From Aliivibrio salmonicida LFI1238 (GTDB lineage Bacteria; Pseudomonadota; Gammaproteobacteria; Enterobacterales; Vibrionaceae): a stretch of 64,000 nucleotides of DNA. Positions 17,185 to 25,316 of the stretch are shown one piece after another. The stretch's first letter is position 1; each line of letters starts with the position of its first letter. The position numbers were made by a program, and so were the translations under genes. A model generated the notes under the pieces. That model was given only the letters and a program-made list of their open reading frames with translations. It was not told where the DNA came from and searched no databases. The stretch covers positions 310,001-374,000 of the forward strand of contig NC_011312.1 in NCBI RefSeq assembly GCF_000196495.1, in the 5' to 3' direction.

Positions 17185-17416
17185 AAACTATACGCTTCGC
17201 TAGCTAGAAACTATAAGATCAAGAGCCGACCTCGGACTTATTTTTTTGCTCTTATAGTAGTGAAACGATCTAGTTTCTAGTAGCGCAGCGGCCTAGTCTC
17301 TAACCTCTAGCCTCTTTCTAACTCTCAAATATAAGGAAAACAAAGAGCATAAAGACTCAAAAAGCCAAATAAACCAAGCTTTTATAGTCTCTAGCCTCTA
17401 GTTTCTAGTTTCTAGC
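17183..17416. repeat. repeat-filled gap between the SLBB gene and wzz
   Basis: The 232 bp consist largely of repeat modules: CTAGAAACTATACGCTTCGC at 17183, GATCAAGAGC with a later GCTCTTATAG, TCTAGTTTCTAGTAGCGCAG, then CTAGCCTCTAGTTTCTAGTT directly before the wzz ATG. No promoter or ribosome binding site is visible for wzz, and the repeat occupies the position where one should be. Confidence 0.75.
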
Positions 17417-18394
17417 ATGAATGAAAAACAACAACTGCCACATTCTCAACATTTAGCGTTTCCACCGGCAATGCCCGCCGACGACGAGATCGACTTACGT
17501 GAGCTCTTTGGCGCACTGTGGAAAGGCAAATGGATAATCATAGCAACCACGTTTATTTTTGCTGTCGGTGGCGTATTATTTGCGTTATCACAACCTAACA
17601 CCTACAAAGCGGAAGTTGTATTAGCCCCTGCGGGCGAGAGCGGCGGTGGCCTTGCGGTAATGGCAGGAGAGTTAGGTGGCTTAGCCTCATTAGCAGGTAT
17701 TAACATTGGCGGCGGTGGTACTGACAGCAAAGGTATGTCATTAGCCGTTTTGCAATCTCGTCAATTCATTAATGCCTTTATTACCAAGCATGATTTGGTT
17801 GTACCGTTATTTGCAGGTACTGAATGGAATAAACAGTCGGGTGAGTTAATCATTGACCCTGAGGTTTATAATACAGAAACAAAAGAGTGGGTGCGTGAAG
17901 TTAAACCAGATGAGTCACCAGTACCAACAGATTGGCAAGCACACAAAGCGTTTAAAGGTTTTTTAAGTACCGCTGATGCTAAAGACACGGGTTTAGTTAC
18001 TTTATCCGTTACTCATATTTCTCCAATTATTGCTCAACAATGGGTAGAGTGGTTAGTGGCTGATTTGAACCTTTGGATGAAAGATAAGTCTCTTACTGAA
18101 ACCAAACGTAATATCGGATATTTAGAGCAGCAGTTACAAAAAACCGATATCTCTGACATGCGCTCAGTGTTTTATCAGTTAATTGAAGATCAAACTAAAA
18201 ACCTGATGTTGGCAGAGGTTGAAGCGGAGTTTGCCTTTAAAACCATAGACCCAGCGGTTATTCCAGAAGAGAAAGCCGGACCAAAACGTGCCTTAATTTG
18301 TGTGTTGTCAGTATTATTAGGCGGCATGTTAGGTGTGGCGGTGGTATTAGTGAGATTCGCATTTAGAAAAGAAGAACTAGAAACTAGAAACTAG
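17417..18394 (+). CDS. wzz: Wzz-family chain-length determinant (OtnB-like)
   Basis: Inner-membrane co-polymerase that sets the length of O-antigen or capsule chains. The 325-residue product has the Wzz N-terminal domain (DEIDLRELFGALWKGKWIII, residues 24-43), a first membrane helix at about 37-57, a long periplasmic part, and a second helix near 294-315 (ICVLSVLLGGMLGVAVVLV). No tyrosine-kinase domain follows, as in OtnB/Wzz. The ATG follows repeat sequence with no Shine-Dalgarno motif, and the last residues (ELETRN) and stop are encoded by another repeat. A strong terminator sits 8 bp after the stop, so no further polysaccharide gene is read from this operon. Confidence 0.9.
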   Translation: MNEKQQLPHSQHLAFPPAMPADDEIDLRELFGALWKGKWIIIATTFIFAVGGVLFALSQPNTYKAEVVLAPAGESGGGLAVMAGELGGLASLAGINIGGGGTDSKGMSLAVLQSRQFINAFITKHDLVVPLFAGTEWNKQSGELIIDPEVYNTETKEWVREVKPDESPVPTDWQAHKAFKGFLSTADAKDTGLVTLSVTHISPIIAQQWVEWLVADLNLWMKDKSLTETKRNIGYLEQQLQKTDISDMRSVFYQLIEDQTKNLMLAEVEAEFAFKTIDPAVIPEEKAGPKRALICVLSVLLGGMLGVAVVLVRFAFRKEELETRN

Positions 18395-18508
18395 AAACTA
18401 GAAAGATCAAGAGCAGTGATGCATTCTGCTCTTGATCTTTTTTTAGCTTTGGCTTTGCTTTTATAGGAGCGAAGCGGTCTAGTCTCTAGTTTCTAGTCTC
18501 TAGCTTAG
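18376..18508. repeat. modular repeats around the wzz terminator
   Basis: Tandem CTAGAAA units (18378-18404) cover the wzz stop codon. After the terminator, CTTTTATAGGAGCGAAGCGG and TCTAGTCTCTAGTTTCTAGT (18458-18500) follow. Same family as the other copies. Confidence 0.8.
18402..18444 (+). terminator. strong terminator after wzz
   Basis: A perfect 15-bp stem (AAAGATCAAGAGCAG / CTGCTCTTGATCTTT) with a 9-base loop and a T-run. The CAAGAGC arm also occurs in the repeat modules near 780 and 17220, suggesting that the repeat family carries this hairpin. Confidence 0.9.
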
Positions 18509-18702
18509 TAATTAATCACCATCACCGGACACGCCTTGCCACTATCCCACACATTATGCCCCCTCACATCCTCATCCTTAATCTTAATCTGGTGTTGTTA
18601 AAGCTGGCAGACAACGCCGATGTGCACGGCATGTGCTTTCGCGCAATATTGTGAACTCTCTATCCGTACCGTAAAAAATCACATCAAACAATTAGAAACG
18701 TT
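18505..18702. pseudogene. two gene scraps next to IS66 copy 1
   Basis: On the minus strand, about 28 codons ending at 18505 (tail GKACPVMVINY) read like a C-terminal protein fragment with no start. On the plus strand, about 18618-18702 reads FAQYCELSIRTVKNHIKQLE, which resembles the recognition helix region of a LuxR-type helix-turn-helix and runs into the IS66 left end. Both are too short to name. They are probably what is left of genes once located beyond wzz or carried in by rearrangement. Low confidence that either was coding. Confidence 0.35.
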
Positions 18703-18783
18703 GTAAGCGTGCGGGGAACTACACCTAACAAATAAAATTCATTATGCGTATCTTACGATCTTTCATTTAACGAGAACGTAATT

Positions 18784-19098
18784 ATGCAAAAAGATAAAAA
18801 GAGAACACCAGAGCAATGGCACGCTCTATTTGAATCTCAGCAATCTAGCAAGCTTAGTGCCGCTGAATTTTGTCGTAACCATAATATTCTGCCAAAGACA
18901 TTTAGTGCACGTAAAGCACGATGGAAACAAAAGATTAACGCTTCTACTTTCTTGAAAGTAGAAGCGTTAACATCAACTATCATCGCCACTCCACAATTAC
19001 CAGATATTCAACTTTCTATCGGAAAATTGCGATTAACATTGCCAGCTAATACTGAACCTCACTGGATAGGACTCTTATTAAAAGGGTATCAATCATGA
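18784..19098 (+). CDS. tnpA: IS66 accessory protein TnpA (copy 1)
   Basis: A 104-residue protein with an N-terminal helix-turn-helix-like region (AEFCRNHNILPKTFSARKAR), the small DNA-binding accessory protein of IS66 elements. Identical to the copy 2 product; copy 3 lacks one codon. Overlaps tnpB by 4 bp (ATGA), so the two are translationally coupled. Confidence 0.93.
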   Translation: MQKDKKRTPEQWHALFESQQSSKLSAAEFCRNHNILPKTFSARKARWKQKINASTFLKVEALTSTIIATPQLPDIQLSIGKLRLTLPANTEPHWIGLLLKGYQS

Positions 19099-19442
19099 AT
19101 GTATTTACTGATGTTTCCACCATTTATCTTCATCGTGATTTTGTCGATTTTCGCAAGGCCATTAATGGCCTTGTCGTGATTGTTGAGCAAGAAATGCAAC
19201 TATCACCGTTTAGTGATGCTCTATTTATATTTTGCAATAAGCCTCGTGATAAACTCAAAATATTGTATTGGGATAAAACAGGATTCGCTTTATGGTACAA
19301 GCGATTAGATGAAGACCGCTTCAAATGGCCACGAAATATAAATAACGATACGTTAGCATTATCAGAGCAGCAACTGACACTGCTATTACAAGGTTTTGAT
19401 ATCTTAGGACATCAACCGGTACATTATCAAACAACCCTTTAA
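19095..19442 (+). CDS. tnpB: IS66 accessory protein TnpB (copy 1)
   Basis: A 115-residue member of the IS66 Orf2 (TnpB) family, recognised by YLHRDFVDFRKAINGLVVIV near the N-terminus and DRFKWPRN later. Required with TnpA for transposition in studied IS66 elements. Differs from copy 2 by one residue (Val for Ile at position 7). Confidence 0.93.
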   Translation: MNVFTDVSTIYLHRDFVDFRKAINGLVVIVEQEMQLSPFSDALFIFCNKPRDKLKILYWDKTGFALWYKRLDEDRFKWPRNINNDTLALSEQQLTLLLQGFDILGHQPVHYQTTL

Positions 19443-19513
19443 ATAGTTGATTCTCAGTCAAGAATAGGAGGCAACCGATTGATTACCTGTATTATCGTTA
19501 TATAGTCATCTAC

Positions 19514-20966
19514 ATGACTGATAAAATAAAACCACTTCCTGATACCATTGACGAGCTGAAAGCACTTGTGCTTCAGCTTGAAAATAAATATAACCGTCTT
19601 CTAGAGCAATTTCGACTGGCTCAACATCAGCGCTTTGGTAAAAGCAGTGAATCTGACTCGACTCAATTTGATTTATTCAATGAAACAGAAGAAGAAATCA
19701 TCATTGAAAATGATGACACACAAACGATTACCTGAAGACTTACCGCGTACTGTTATTATCCACGACATAAAAGATAAAACTTGTAAGTGTTGCGGTCTAG
19801 AGATGCATGCGATGGGTAAAGACATCAGTGAAAAGTTGGAATTTGTACCAGCTAAAGTGGAAGTTATTCAACATGTTCGTCCTAAATATGCTTGCCGAAA
19901 TTGTGAAAAAAACAATACTTCAGTAGACATTAAACAAGCCCCAATGCCAGCGTCACCAATCCCTAAAGGGATTGCGACCGCAAGTTTACTTGCTCAAATT
20001 ATTACGGCTAAATTTCAATACAGTCTTCCACTTTATCGTCAAGAAACGTTATTTCAGCAATGGGGTATCATTATTGGACGGCGAACGATGGCGGATTGGT
20101 TAATAAAATGCTCGGTACTATTTACCCCTCTTAATAACGAGTTACATCGTATTTTGCTTGAACAACCCACTCTGCATTGTGATGAAACAACGGTAAATGT
20201 GTTGGATGTTGAAAAAGCAAAATGTTATATGTGGGTCTACTGCTCTGGCTATGATTCTCCAGGCTCTGGTGTTTTGCCTGGAATTGTACTTTATGATTAT
20301 CAATCTAGCAGGCATGGCAACCATCCAGTTAACTTTTTAAAAGGTTATAACGGGTATTTACATACCGATGGTTACCAAGGTTATGAACAAACTGAAGCGA
20401 TTTTAGTTGGCTGTTGGGCACACGCACGTCGACGATTTATTGAGGCTCAACGTGTTCAAGTAAAAGGGAAAACAGGGAGTGCAGATTGGGTATTGAGTAA
20501 AATCCAAAAGCTATACCGGATCGAATCGTTATTAAAAGAGGCTTCCCCTGAAGCCAAGTATGTTGCTAGGCAGACAGAAGCCCGCGATTTACTTAAAGAG
20601 CTCCGTGATTGGCTTGATAGCGCAGTTAGTCGAGTATCACCTAAAACAAAATTAGGTGAGGCGATTAGCTATACATTAAATCAATGGGATAAATTAGTTC
20701 GTTATATTGATGATGGATTGTTATCTATTGATAACAATCGAGCAGAGCGAGCGGTTAAACCGTTTGTTATCGGCCGGAAAAACTGGTTATTTTCGGGTTC
20801 AACGGCTGGTGCAGATTCAAGTGCAATGCTTTACAGCATTGTAGAAACAGCAAAGGCAAACGGATTAATCCCTTACGATTATATTAGGTATTGTCTAGAT
20901 CGTTTATGTGTTGGATCGCCAGATATCGATTCACTTTTACCTTGGAATGTAAAAGACAAGGTGTAG
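19514..20966 (+). pseudogene. tnpC: IS66 transposase TnpC, frame broken by a 35-bp deletion (copy 1)
   Basis: The gene starts at ATG 19514 and runs 73 codons to a TGA at 19733-19735. The rest of the transposase continues in another frame to 20966, still carrying the zinc-binding cysteines (KTCKCCG, YACRNC) and the DDE residues (HCDETT, HTDGYQGYE, NRAERAV). Compared with copy 2, 35 bp between two TTACCT hexamers are missing. An in-frame ATGATG at 19710 overlaps the upstream stop region and could restart translation of a 418-residue C-terminal part, so function is not strictly excluded. Confidence 0.88.
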
Positions 20967-20984
20967 TTCCCCGCACGTTTACGA

Positions 20985-21418
20985 TTGTAGTTGTTGTCAT
21001 TTCAGCGAATACAATACAGTCCCTCCCTTTGCTAAGGGGAGGGTTAGGGAGGGGTTATTGCGATGATGGTAGAGTTGAATTCATAGTTAGTTTGGTCATG
21101 TGTTGTTGGCTCTTTACCCCCGCAGCCTCTCCCTTATTAAGGTGGAAGGAGCTGATTGTAGTTGTTGTCATTTCAGCGAATATAATACAGTCCCCTCCCT
21201 TTTGTAAGGGGAGGGGTAGGGAGGGGTTATTGCGGTGATGGTAGAATTAAATTCATAGTGAGCTTGGTATGTGTTGTTGGTTTTTTATCGCCTTCCAGCC
21301 TCTCCCTTATTAAGGTGGAGGAGCCGATTGTAGTTGTTGTAATTTCAGCGAATACAATACAGTTCCCTCCCTTTACTAAGGGGAGGTCTAGGGAGGGGTT
21401 ATTGTGATGATGGTAGGT
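20985..21418. repeat. 171-bp tandem repeat, about 2.5 copies, G-rich hairpin family
   Basis: Units start with TTGTAGTTGTTGT at 20985, 21156 and 21328 (spacing 171 and 172 bp). Each has a hairpin of the type CCCTCCCTTTGCTAAGGGGA, then GGGAGGGGTTATTG, GAATTCATAGT or a variant, and CCTCTCCCTTATTAAGGTGG. The third copy stops near 21418 at the end of the DUF559 gene. The IS66 right end lies 2 bp before the first unit, so the start of the array may have been removed by the IS. Related single copies lie at 25010-25185 and about 29460-29640. Confidence 0.9.
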
Positions 21419-21419
21419 A

Positions 21420-21788
21420 TTATTCGGATTTTAATTGATCTATATGTATTAAAATAAATTCGATAACACCATTAATATTGTTCATGATATCTTGGTTTGT
21501 GAAGCGCAGTACCGACATTCCAAGATTACGCATGTATTCATTTCGTATAGCATCATAGTTTTCAGCTTCAGGAGTAAAGTGACTATCACCATCAAGTTCA
21601 ATGACTAATTTATATTCAGCATTATAAAAATCACAAACATACCGGCCAATACCATATTGGCGTCGAAATTTAACATTGAGCTGATTTCGTCGAAGTTTAT
21701 TCCATAATACACGTTCTGCTGTTGGAACTTCAGATCTAAGCTTTTGCCTGAGTGTTTTGTGTTTTGATTTATTATAAATAAGCGTCAT
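21420..21788 (-). CDS. DUF559 (restriction-endonuclease-like fold) protein
   Basis: A 122-residue protein of the DUF559 family, related to very-short-patch-repair endonucleases. Visible features are the basic N-terminus, LWNKLRRNQLNVKFRRQYGI (about residues 29-48), CDFYNAEYKLVIELDGDSH (about 52-70) with the Asp and Glu expected of a PD-(D/E)XK-like active site, and LGMSVLRFTNQDI near 89-101. Such genes are often carried near IS or recombination sites. Here it lies between the tandem array and tpiA. Its cellular role is unknown. Confidence 0.85.
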   Translation of the reverse strand: MTLIYNKSKHKTLRQKLRSEVPTAERVLWNKLRRNQLNVKFRRQYGIGRYVCDFYNAEYKLVIELDGDSHFTPEAENYDAIRNEYMRNLGMSVLRFTNQDIMNNINGVIEFILIHIDQLKSE

Positions 21789-21894
21789 TAGAATTTAGGC
21801 TTATATCGGTAAACACGATAAACCATAGAAGCTACTGATGACAAAGGATAGTGGTTAGTAAAGAATTTCGATGGAGTTCAAAATTAGTGCTTTT

Positions 21895-22078
21895 GATTTT
21901 ATAGTCTCTAGAGCGAAGCGTTCTAGTCAGCGCAGCGTATAGTTTCCAGCAATCACCCTCAACCCTGCTATTAAAAACAAAAAAAACGCAGATGCTTTCA
22001 CATCTACGGTTTCAAATTGTTCACCGAGCCAAGTTCTTCCTCGCCCCTAGGGCGAAGCGTCCTCGGTTCTCGAATCTT
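21895..22078. repeat. two repeat modules with different arms around the tpiA terminator
   Basis: A CTAG-type copy at 21899-21944 (TATAGTCTCTAGAGCGAAGC, then AGCGCAGCGTATAG) and a CTCG-type copy at 22030-22078 (TTCCTCGCCCCTAGGGCGAA, then GCGTCCTCGGTTCTCGAATC) flank the terminator hairpin at 21978-22014. The second copy ends at the tpiA stop codon. Confidence 0.8.
21978..22014 (-). terminator. terminator of tpiA (recurring hairpin)
   Basis: On the minus strand ACCGTAGATGTGAAAGCATC, then TGCGTTTTTTTT, folds as a stem with a short loop and a T-run. The same hairpin sequence recurs at 25233-25265, 27072-27106 and, more diverged, 39363-39398. Confidence 0.85.
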
Positions 22079-22080
22079 AA

Positions 22081-22851
22081 TTAAGCTTTTGCTTTAGCTG
22101 CTGCTTTAGCGATAGCTGCAAAGCTTTTCGCGTCAAGTGCTGCGCCGCCAACTAGAGCACCATCGATGTCTGGTTGTGCGAAGTAAGCTTCAGCGTTTTC
22201 AGGCTTAACAGAACCGCCGTATTGGATAACAACGTTCTTAGCTACTTCTTCTGATTTCTCAGCAATGTGAGCACGGATTTGAGCGTGAATGCGTTGTGCA
22301 TCTTCAGCTGTAGCCGCTTTACCAGTACCGATAGCCCAGATTGGTTCATAAGCGATGATAGCGCCTTCAAGAGCTTCAACGCCTTGAGTGTTGATAACAG
22401 CGTCAAGTTGACGTGCACAAACAGCCATTGTTTCGCCAGCTTCGTTTTGTGCATCAGATTCACCGATACAAAGAACAGGCGTTAGGCCGTTTTCTTTTAG
22501 GAAAGCGAATTTCTTAGCAACAAACTCGTCTGATTCGTTGTGGTATTCACGACGCTCAGAGTGACCGATGATGATGTGAGTAGCACCAAATTCTTTCAGC
22601 ATAGCTGGAGACATGTCGCCAGTGAATGCACCGCTGTTGTTTAGGTCAGAGTTTTGAGCACCTAAGATGATCGCGCTGCCCGCTTCAGTAAGCGTACGCT
22701 CAGCAAGGTCAATAAATAGTGCTGGTGGAGCAACTGCAACGTCTACACCTGTAACGCCTTCAAGTTCAGCGTTAAGACCGTTTAATAGATCAACAACCAT
22801 TTCTTTGCTGCCGTTTAATTTCCAGTTACCCATAACTACAGGATGACGCAT
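22081..22851 (-). CDS. tpiA: triose-phosphate isomerase
   Basis: Interconverts dihydroxyacetone phosphate and glyceraldehyde 3-phosphate in glycolysis and gluconeogenesis; cytoplasmic dimer. The 256 residues match the family. Catalytic residues are visible: the Lys in GNWKLNG near residue 11, the His in IIIGHSERR near 95, and the Glu in AYEPIWAIGTG near 168, with the phosphate-gripping loop following. The ATG at 22851 is the usual start (MRHPVVMGNWKLNG). It is read on its own, with its terminator about 70 bp downstream. Base composition is like that of the other highly expressed genes here. Confidence 0.98.
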   Translation of the reverse strand: MRHPVVMGNWKLNGSKEMVVDLLNGLNAELEGVTGVDVAVAPPALFIDLAERTLTEAGSAIILGAQNSDLNNSGAFTGDMSPAMLKEFGATHIIIGHSERREYHNESDEFVAKKFAFLKENGLTPVLCIGESDAQNEAGETMAVCARQLDAVINTQGVEALEGAIIAYEPIWAIGTGKAATAEDAQRIHAQIRAHIAEKSEEVAKNVVIQYGGSVKPENAEAYFAQPDIDGALVGGAALDAKSFAAIAKAAAKAKA

Positions 22852-23136
22852 AGGATTCTCTCCAATTCAAATTAATGTAAAAAACTTGCGTAAAAATATA
22901 ACAGATTTTACGACAGATTTAGTGTCTAAAATCATTTTTATGCATAATTTTAATGCTTTTATTTCGAAGTGCGAAAGATTATGAACTGAAAAGCGAAATA
23001 TGTTGAGATTAATTTACGTGGAATGAAGTGTGATAACTTGTGCACTTTTTTATTGAGGGGATTGTAACTTAATCTCTTTCACTGAATGATGGAAAAGTAA
23101 TCACTTTTATTCTGCTACACAAACAAGGAAGTAATG

Positions 23137-23484
23137 ATGCCGCACTTAGTTATGGAATATTCAAATTCAGCAGACGAACGATTAAATATGCAGGGCTTGT
23201 TAGAAGATTTACATCAAGTGGCGATAGAGTCGGAACTGTTTTCTGTTGATGATGTTAAATCAAGGGCGATTCGAGTGCATTCATGGTTAGTTGGCGATAA
23301 AGGAAATAGTGTGGACTTTATTCACATTACCATCGAGCTACTGTCAGGCAGAACCACTGAGCAAAAAAGAGAACTCAGTCGAGCATTAATGGATGTACTA
23401 GCAGAACAGGCGAGCCATATTGATAGCCTCACGATTAATGTGCGTGATATGGAAAAAGAAAGCTTTCAAAAAGTGGGTCAATAA
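23137..23484 (+). CDS. 5-carboxymethyl-2-hydroxymuconate isomerase (CHMI) family protein
   Basis: A 115-residue member of the CHMI branch of the tautomerase superfamily, named after an isomerase of homoprotocatechuate degradation. Two ATGs are in tandem (23134, 23137). The second puts proline directly after the initiator Met, and an N-terminal Pro is the catalytic base of this superfamily, so 23137 is preferred. Further family sequence is RAIRVHSWLVGD and the C-terminal region. No other homoprotocatechuate gene is nearby, so the true substrate may differ. AAGGAAGTA upstream is a good ribosome binding site. Confidence 0.82.
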   Translation: MPHLVMEYSNSADERLNMQGLLEDLHQVAIESELFSVDDVKSRAIRVHSWLVGDKGNSVDFIHITIELLSGRTTEQKRELSRALMDVLAEQASHIDSLTINVRDMEKESFQKVGQ

Positions 23485-23594
23485 GTACGGCTGCGAGACA
23501 AAGCCCCTGCGTATTTTTTAATGTTTGATTTTACATTGAGCATTAGGAAATTGAATAATATCGGCGGCTTGATGCTCATCCATGGGTTTATTTA

Positions 23595-24595
23595 ACCTGA
23601 ATTCTGGATAAGGCTGAACTAATTGCCCACCTAACGATCAGATCTTTCGACCAAGAATTATTTGAACGTATTTTAAAAGGTGGGCAAGATGAATAAATTA
23701 GTTGATATATTTTGTGATGTCGATGATTTTTGTTATCAATTCTTATCTCAATGGGAAAAATACCTTGTTGAGGCTAGTGAGAGAAAAAGAAAACGTCAGT
23801 CAGTAATGTCTACTAGTGAATGTATGACTATTGTCATCGCTTTTCATCAATCAAATCATAGAGATTTCAAGAACTTCTATATCGGGTTAGTTCATCAATA
23901 TTGGAAAGGATACTTTCCAAATTTACTTAGCTACACTCGATTTGTGAGCAAAATGCCTAGCCTAATCGCCCCAATGTGTGCCTATTTTCAATCTATCAAA
24001 GGTAAGCCGACTGGCATTGCTTTTGTTGACTCCACGAGTCTTAAAGTATGCCATAACATTCGAATTCCTCGCCATAAAGTCTTTGATGGTGTTGCGAAAA
24101 GAGGAAAAGGTACCATGGGATGGTTTTTCGGCTTCAAACTTCATTTATTGATTAACCATCTTGGAGAAATTATTTCGCTGAAAATCACAGCTGGCAATGT
24201 AAATGATAGGACTCCTGTACCTGATTTATGCAAAGAACTCTCGGGGAAATTGTACGCTGATAAAGGGTACATAGGTAAAAAGTTGAGTGAGAGCTTAAAG
24301 AACTCTGATGTCGATTTAGTGACTACCTCGCGAAAAAACATGAAAGCAAAAGAGATAAGTGCTTTTGATAAGGCTATGTTATCAAAGAGATACATTATCG
24401 AAACGATAAATGACCAATTGAAGAATATCTCTCAAATTGAACATAGCCGTCATCGTAGCGTGACTGGTTTCATGCTAAATGTAATTTCAGGCGTTGTGGC
24501 TTATTGTTTAAAAAAACAAAAGCCACGAATTAAGCTATCAGAATGTGAATTTGAACTAATCCTCGCTTAAAGCATGTTTTATCCAGAATTCAGGT
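23595..24595 (+). mobile_element. IS982-family element, copy 1
   Basis: A 1001-bp element with 17-bp terminal inverted repeats ACCTGAATTCTGGATAA (inner bases vary) and a 6-bp target duplication TATTTA at 23589-23594 and 24596-24601. Encodes one transposase. The same 1001-bp length and an identical transposase occur in copy 2 at 50105-51105. Confidence 0.95.
23689..24570 (+). CDS. IS982-family transposase (copy 1)
   Basis: A 293-residue DDE transposase. The acidic triad sits in FVDSTSLKVC (Asp), LYADKGYIGKK (Asp) and IETINDQLKN (Glu), with the IS982-type YIETINDQLK-IEHSRHRS context around the last. A GTG at 23680 is in frame, but the ATG at 23689 follows AAAAGGTGGGCAAG, a good ribosome binding site, and is preferred. 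Intact, with no internal stop, so probably functional. Confidence 0.95.
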   Translation: MNKLVDIFCDVDDFCYQFLSQWEKYLVEASERKRKRQSVMSTSECMTIVIAFHQSNHRDFKNFYIGLVHQYWKGYFPNLLSYTRFVSKMPSLIAPMCAYFQSIKGKPTGIAFVDSTSLKVCHNIRIPRHKVFDGVAKRGKGTMGWFFGFKLHLLINHLGEIISLKITAGNVNDRTPVPDLCKELSGKLYADKGYIGKKLSESLKNSDVDLVTTSRKNMKAKEISAFDKAMLSKRYIIETINDQLKNISQIEHSRHRSVTGFMLNVISGVVAYCLKKQKPRIKLSECEFELILA

Positions 24596-24866
24596 TATTT
24601 AGGCAATTGGCAAAACGAACAAATTGCTTACCGAGTTCGTGTCCTAATAATATATTGATATGGTTAGGGTTATTGCCTCTTTTTATGACACGTTCTATAT
24701 GACTTTGCTGAGCAAGTAATGGTCCTTGATGCTCTTCTGGAAGGCTTTCAATAAACTCCATACTTAATTGGTGGCGTAATGTCTCTAATTGTTCAGGATC
24801 CTTTTCTGCTAATGCTTTAAGTTCGTCAAATGAAGGTAAGGCGGTTTGATGATAAGAATTAGGCAT

Positions 24867-25316
24867 TGGCTGACTCCTTGTCTTTTTATAACAATACATT
24901 CAGCTTAGTCGGCTTTTTGATATTTGGAAAAGTGGGATGAGGGATATTTAAGGCATGTGTCTTTTTTGAGATGAAAGGGCAGGATTCAGGGCGCTTGCTT
25001 TTGACTTTAGCTCCTCCCCCTTACTAAGGGGGAGGTTGGGAGGGGGTCAGAACTTACAGCGCATAGATCAAGTTAACTATGAACTCAATTCAACCTTTAT
25101 CGTAGTAACCCCTCCCTAACCCTCCCCTTATTAAGGGGAGGGGATTGTTTATTATTCGCTGTAACCACAACGATCCCCCTGAATCCTGCAAGGGAGCCTG
25201 CGACCGATCTGAAACTTAAATTCTCTTAAAATAAAAAACCGCAGATGCTCTCACATCCACGGTTCAAATTTACGTCACAGGAACTAGGCCCATAGGACCG
25301 ATCTTCCCGCTTTTAA
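24867..25316. other. gene-free gap upstream of the DUF3135 gene and downstream of glpX
   Basis: Holds one inverted-orientation copy of the G-rich repeat family (about 25010-25185: CTCCCCCTTACTAAGGGGGA hairpin, AACCCCTCCCTAACCCTCCC, GGGGAGGGGATTG), then CCTGCAAGGGAGCCTGCG at 25185-25202 and the glpX terminator hairpin at 25233-25265. No ORF is supported. Confidence 0.75.
25233..25265 (-). terminator. terminator of glpX (recurring hairpin)
   Basis: On the minus strand AACCGTGGATGTGAGAGCAT, then CTGCGGTTTTTTA, forms a stem with T-run 51 bp after the glpX stop. It is a variant of the hairpins behind tpiA and zapB. Confidence 0.85.

Larger units (their letters stand above)
18703..20982 (+). mobile_element. 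IS66-family element, copy 1 (35-bp deletion in tnpC, no target duplication)
   Basis: Bounded by inverted repeats beginning GTAAGCGTGCGGGGAACTAC; the right end has one mismatch (CGTTTAC for CGCTTAC). Length is 2280 bp against 2315 bp for the intact copy 2. The 8 bp on either side (GAAACGTT and GATTGTAG) do not match, unlike copies 2 and 3. This points to recombination between copies or a deletion at one side after insertion. It carries tnpA and tnpB intact and tnpC broken. Confidence 0.95.
23518..24866 (-). pseudogene. DUF3135-like gene split by IS982 copy 1
   Basis: Removing the IS982 element and one copy of the 6-bp target duplication joins 24866-24602 to 23594-23518 in frame as a protein of 113 residues ending QCKIKH. 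The N-terminal part (LPSFDELKALAEKDPEQLET) resembles DUF3135, a small helical family of unknown function in gammaproteobacteria. The ATG at 24866 has AAGGAG 8 bp upstream. As it stands, translation runs into the IS and stops after about 95 residues (NNLNSG), losing the last 22. The insertion is recent, since the joint is perfect and the IS is intact. Confidence 0.88.

Noticed and set aside
19635..19709. First 25 codons of the second tnpC frame as a genuine N-terminus
   Set aside because: They are an out-of-frame reading of the tnpC 5' part; any real restart would be the ATGATG at 19710.
20891..21238. Open frame of 115 codons running out of IS66 into the tandem array
   Set aside because: It starts inside tnpC in another frame and its sequence is translated G-rich repeat; no ribosome binding site.
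20985..21418. Tandem array considered as a CRISPR array
   Set aside because: Units are 171 bp, contiguous and similar along their whole length; there are no short repeats with unique spacers and no cas genes.
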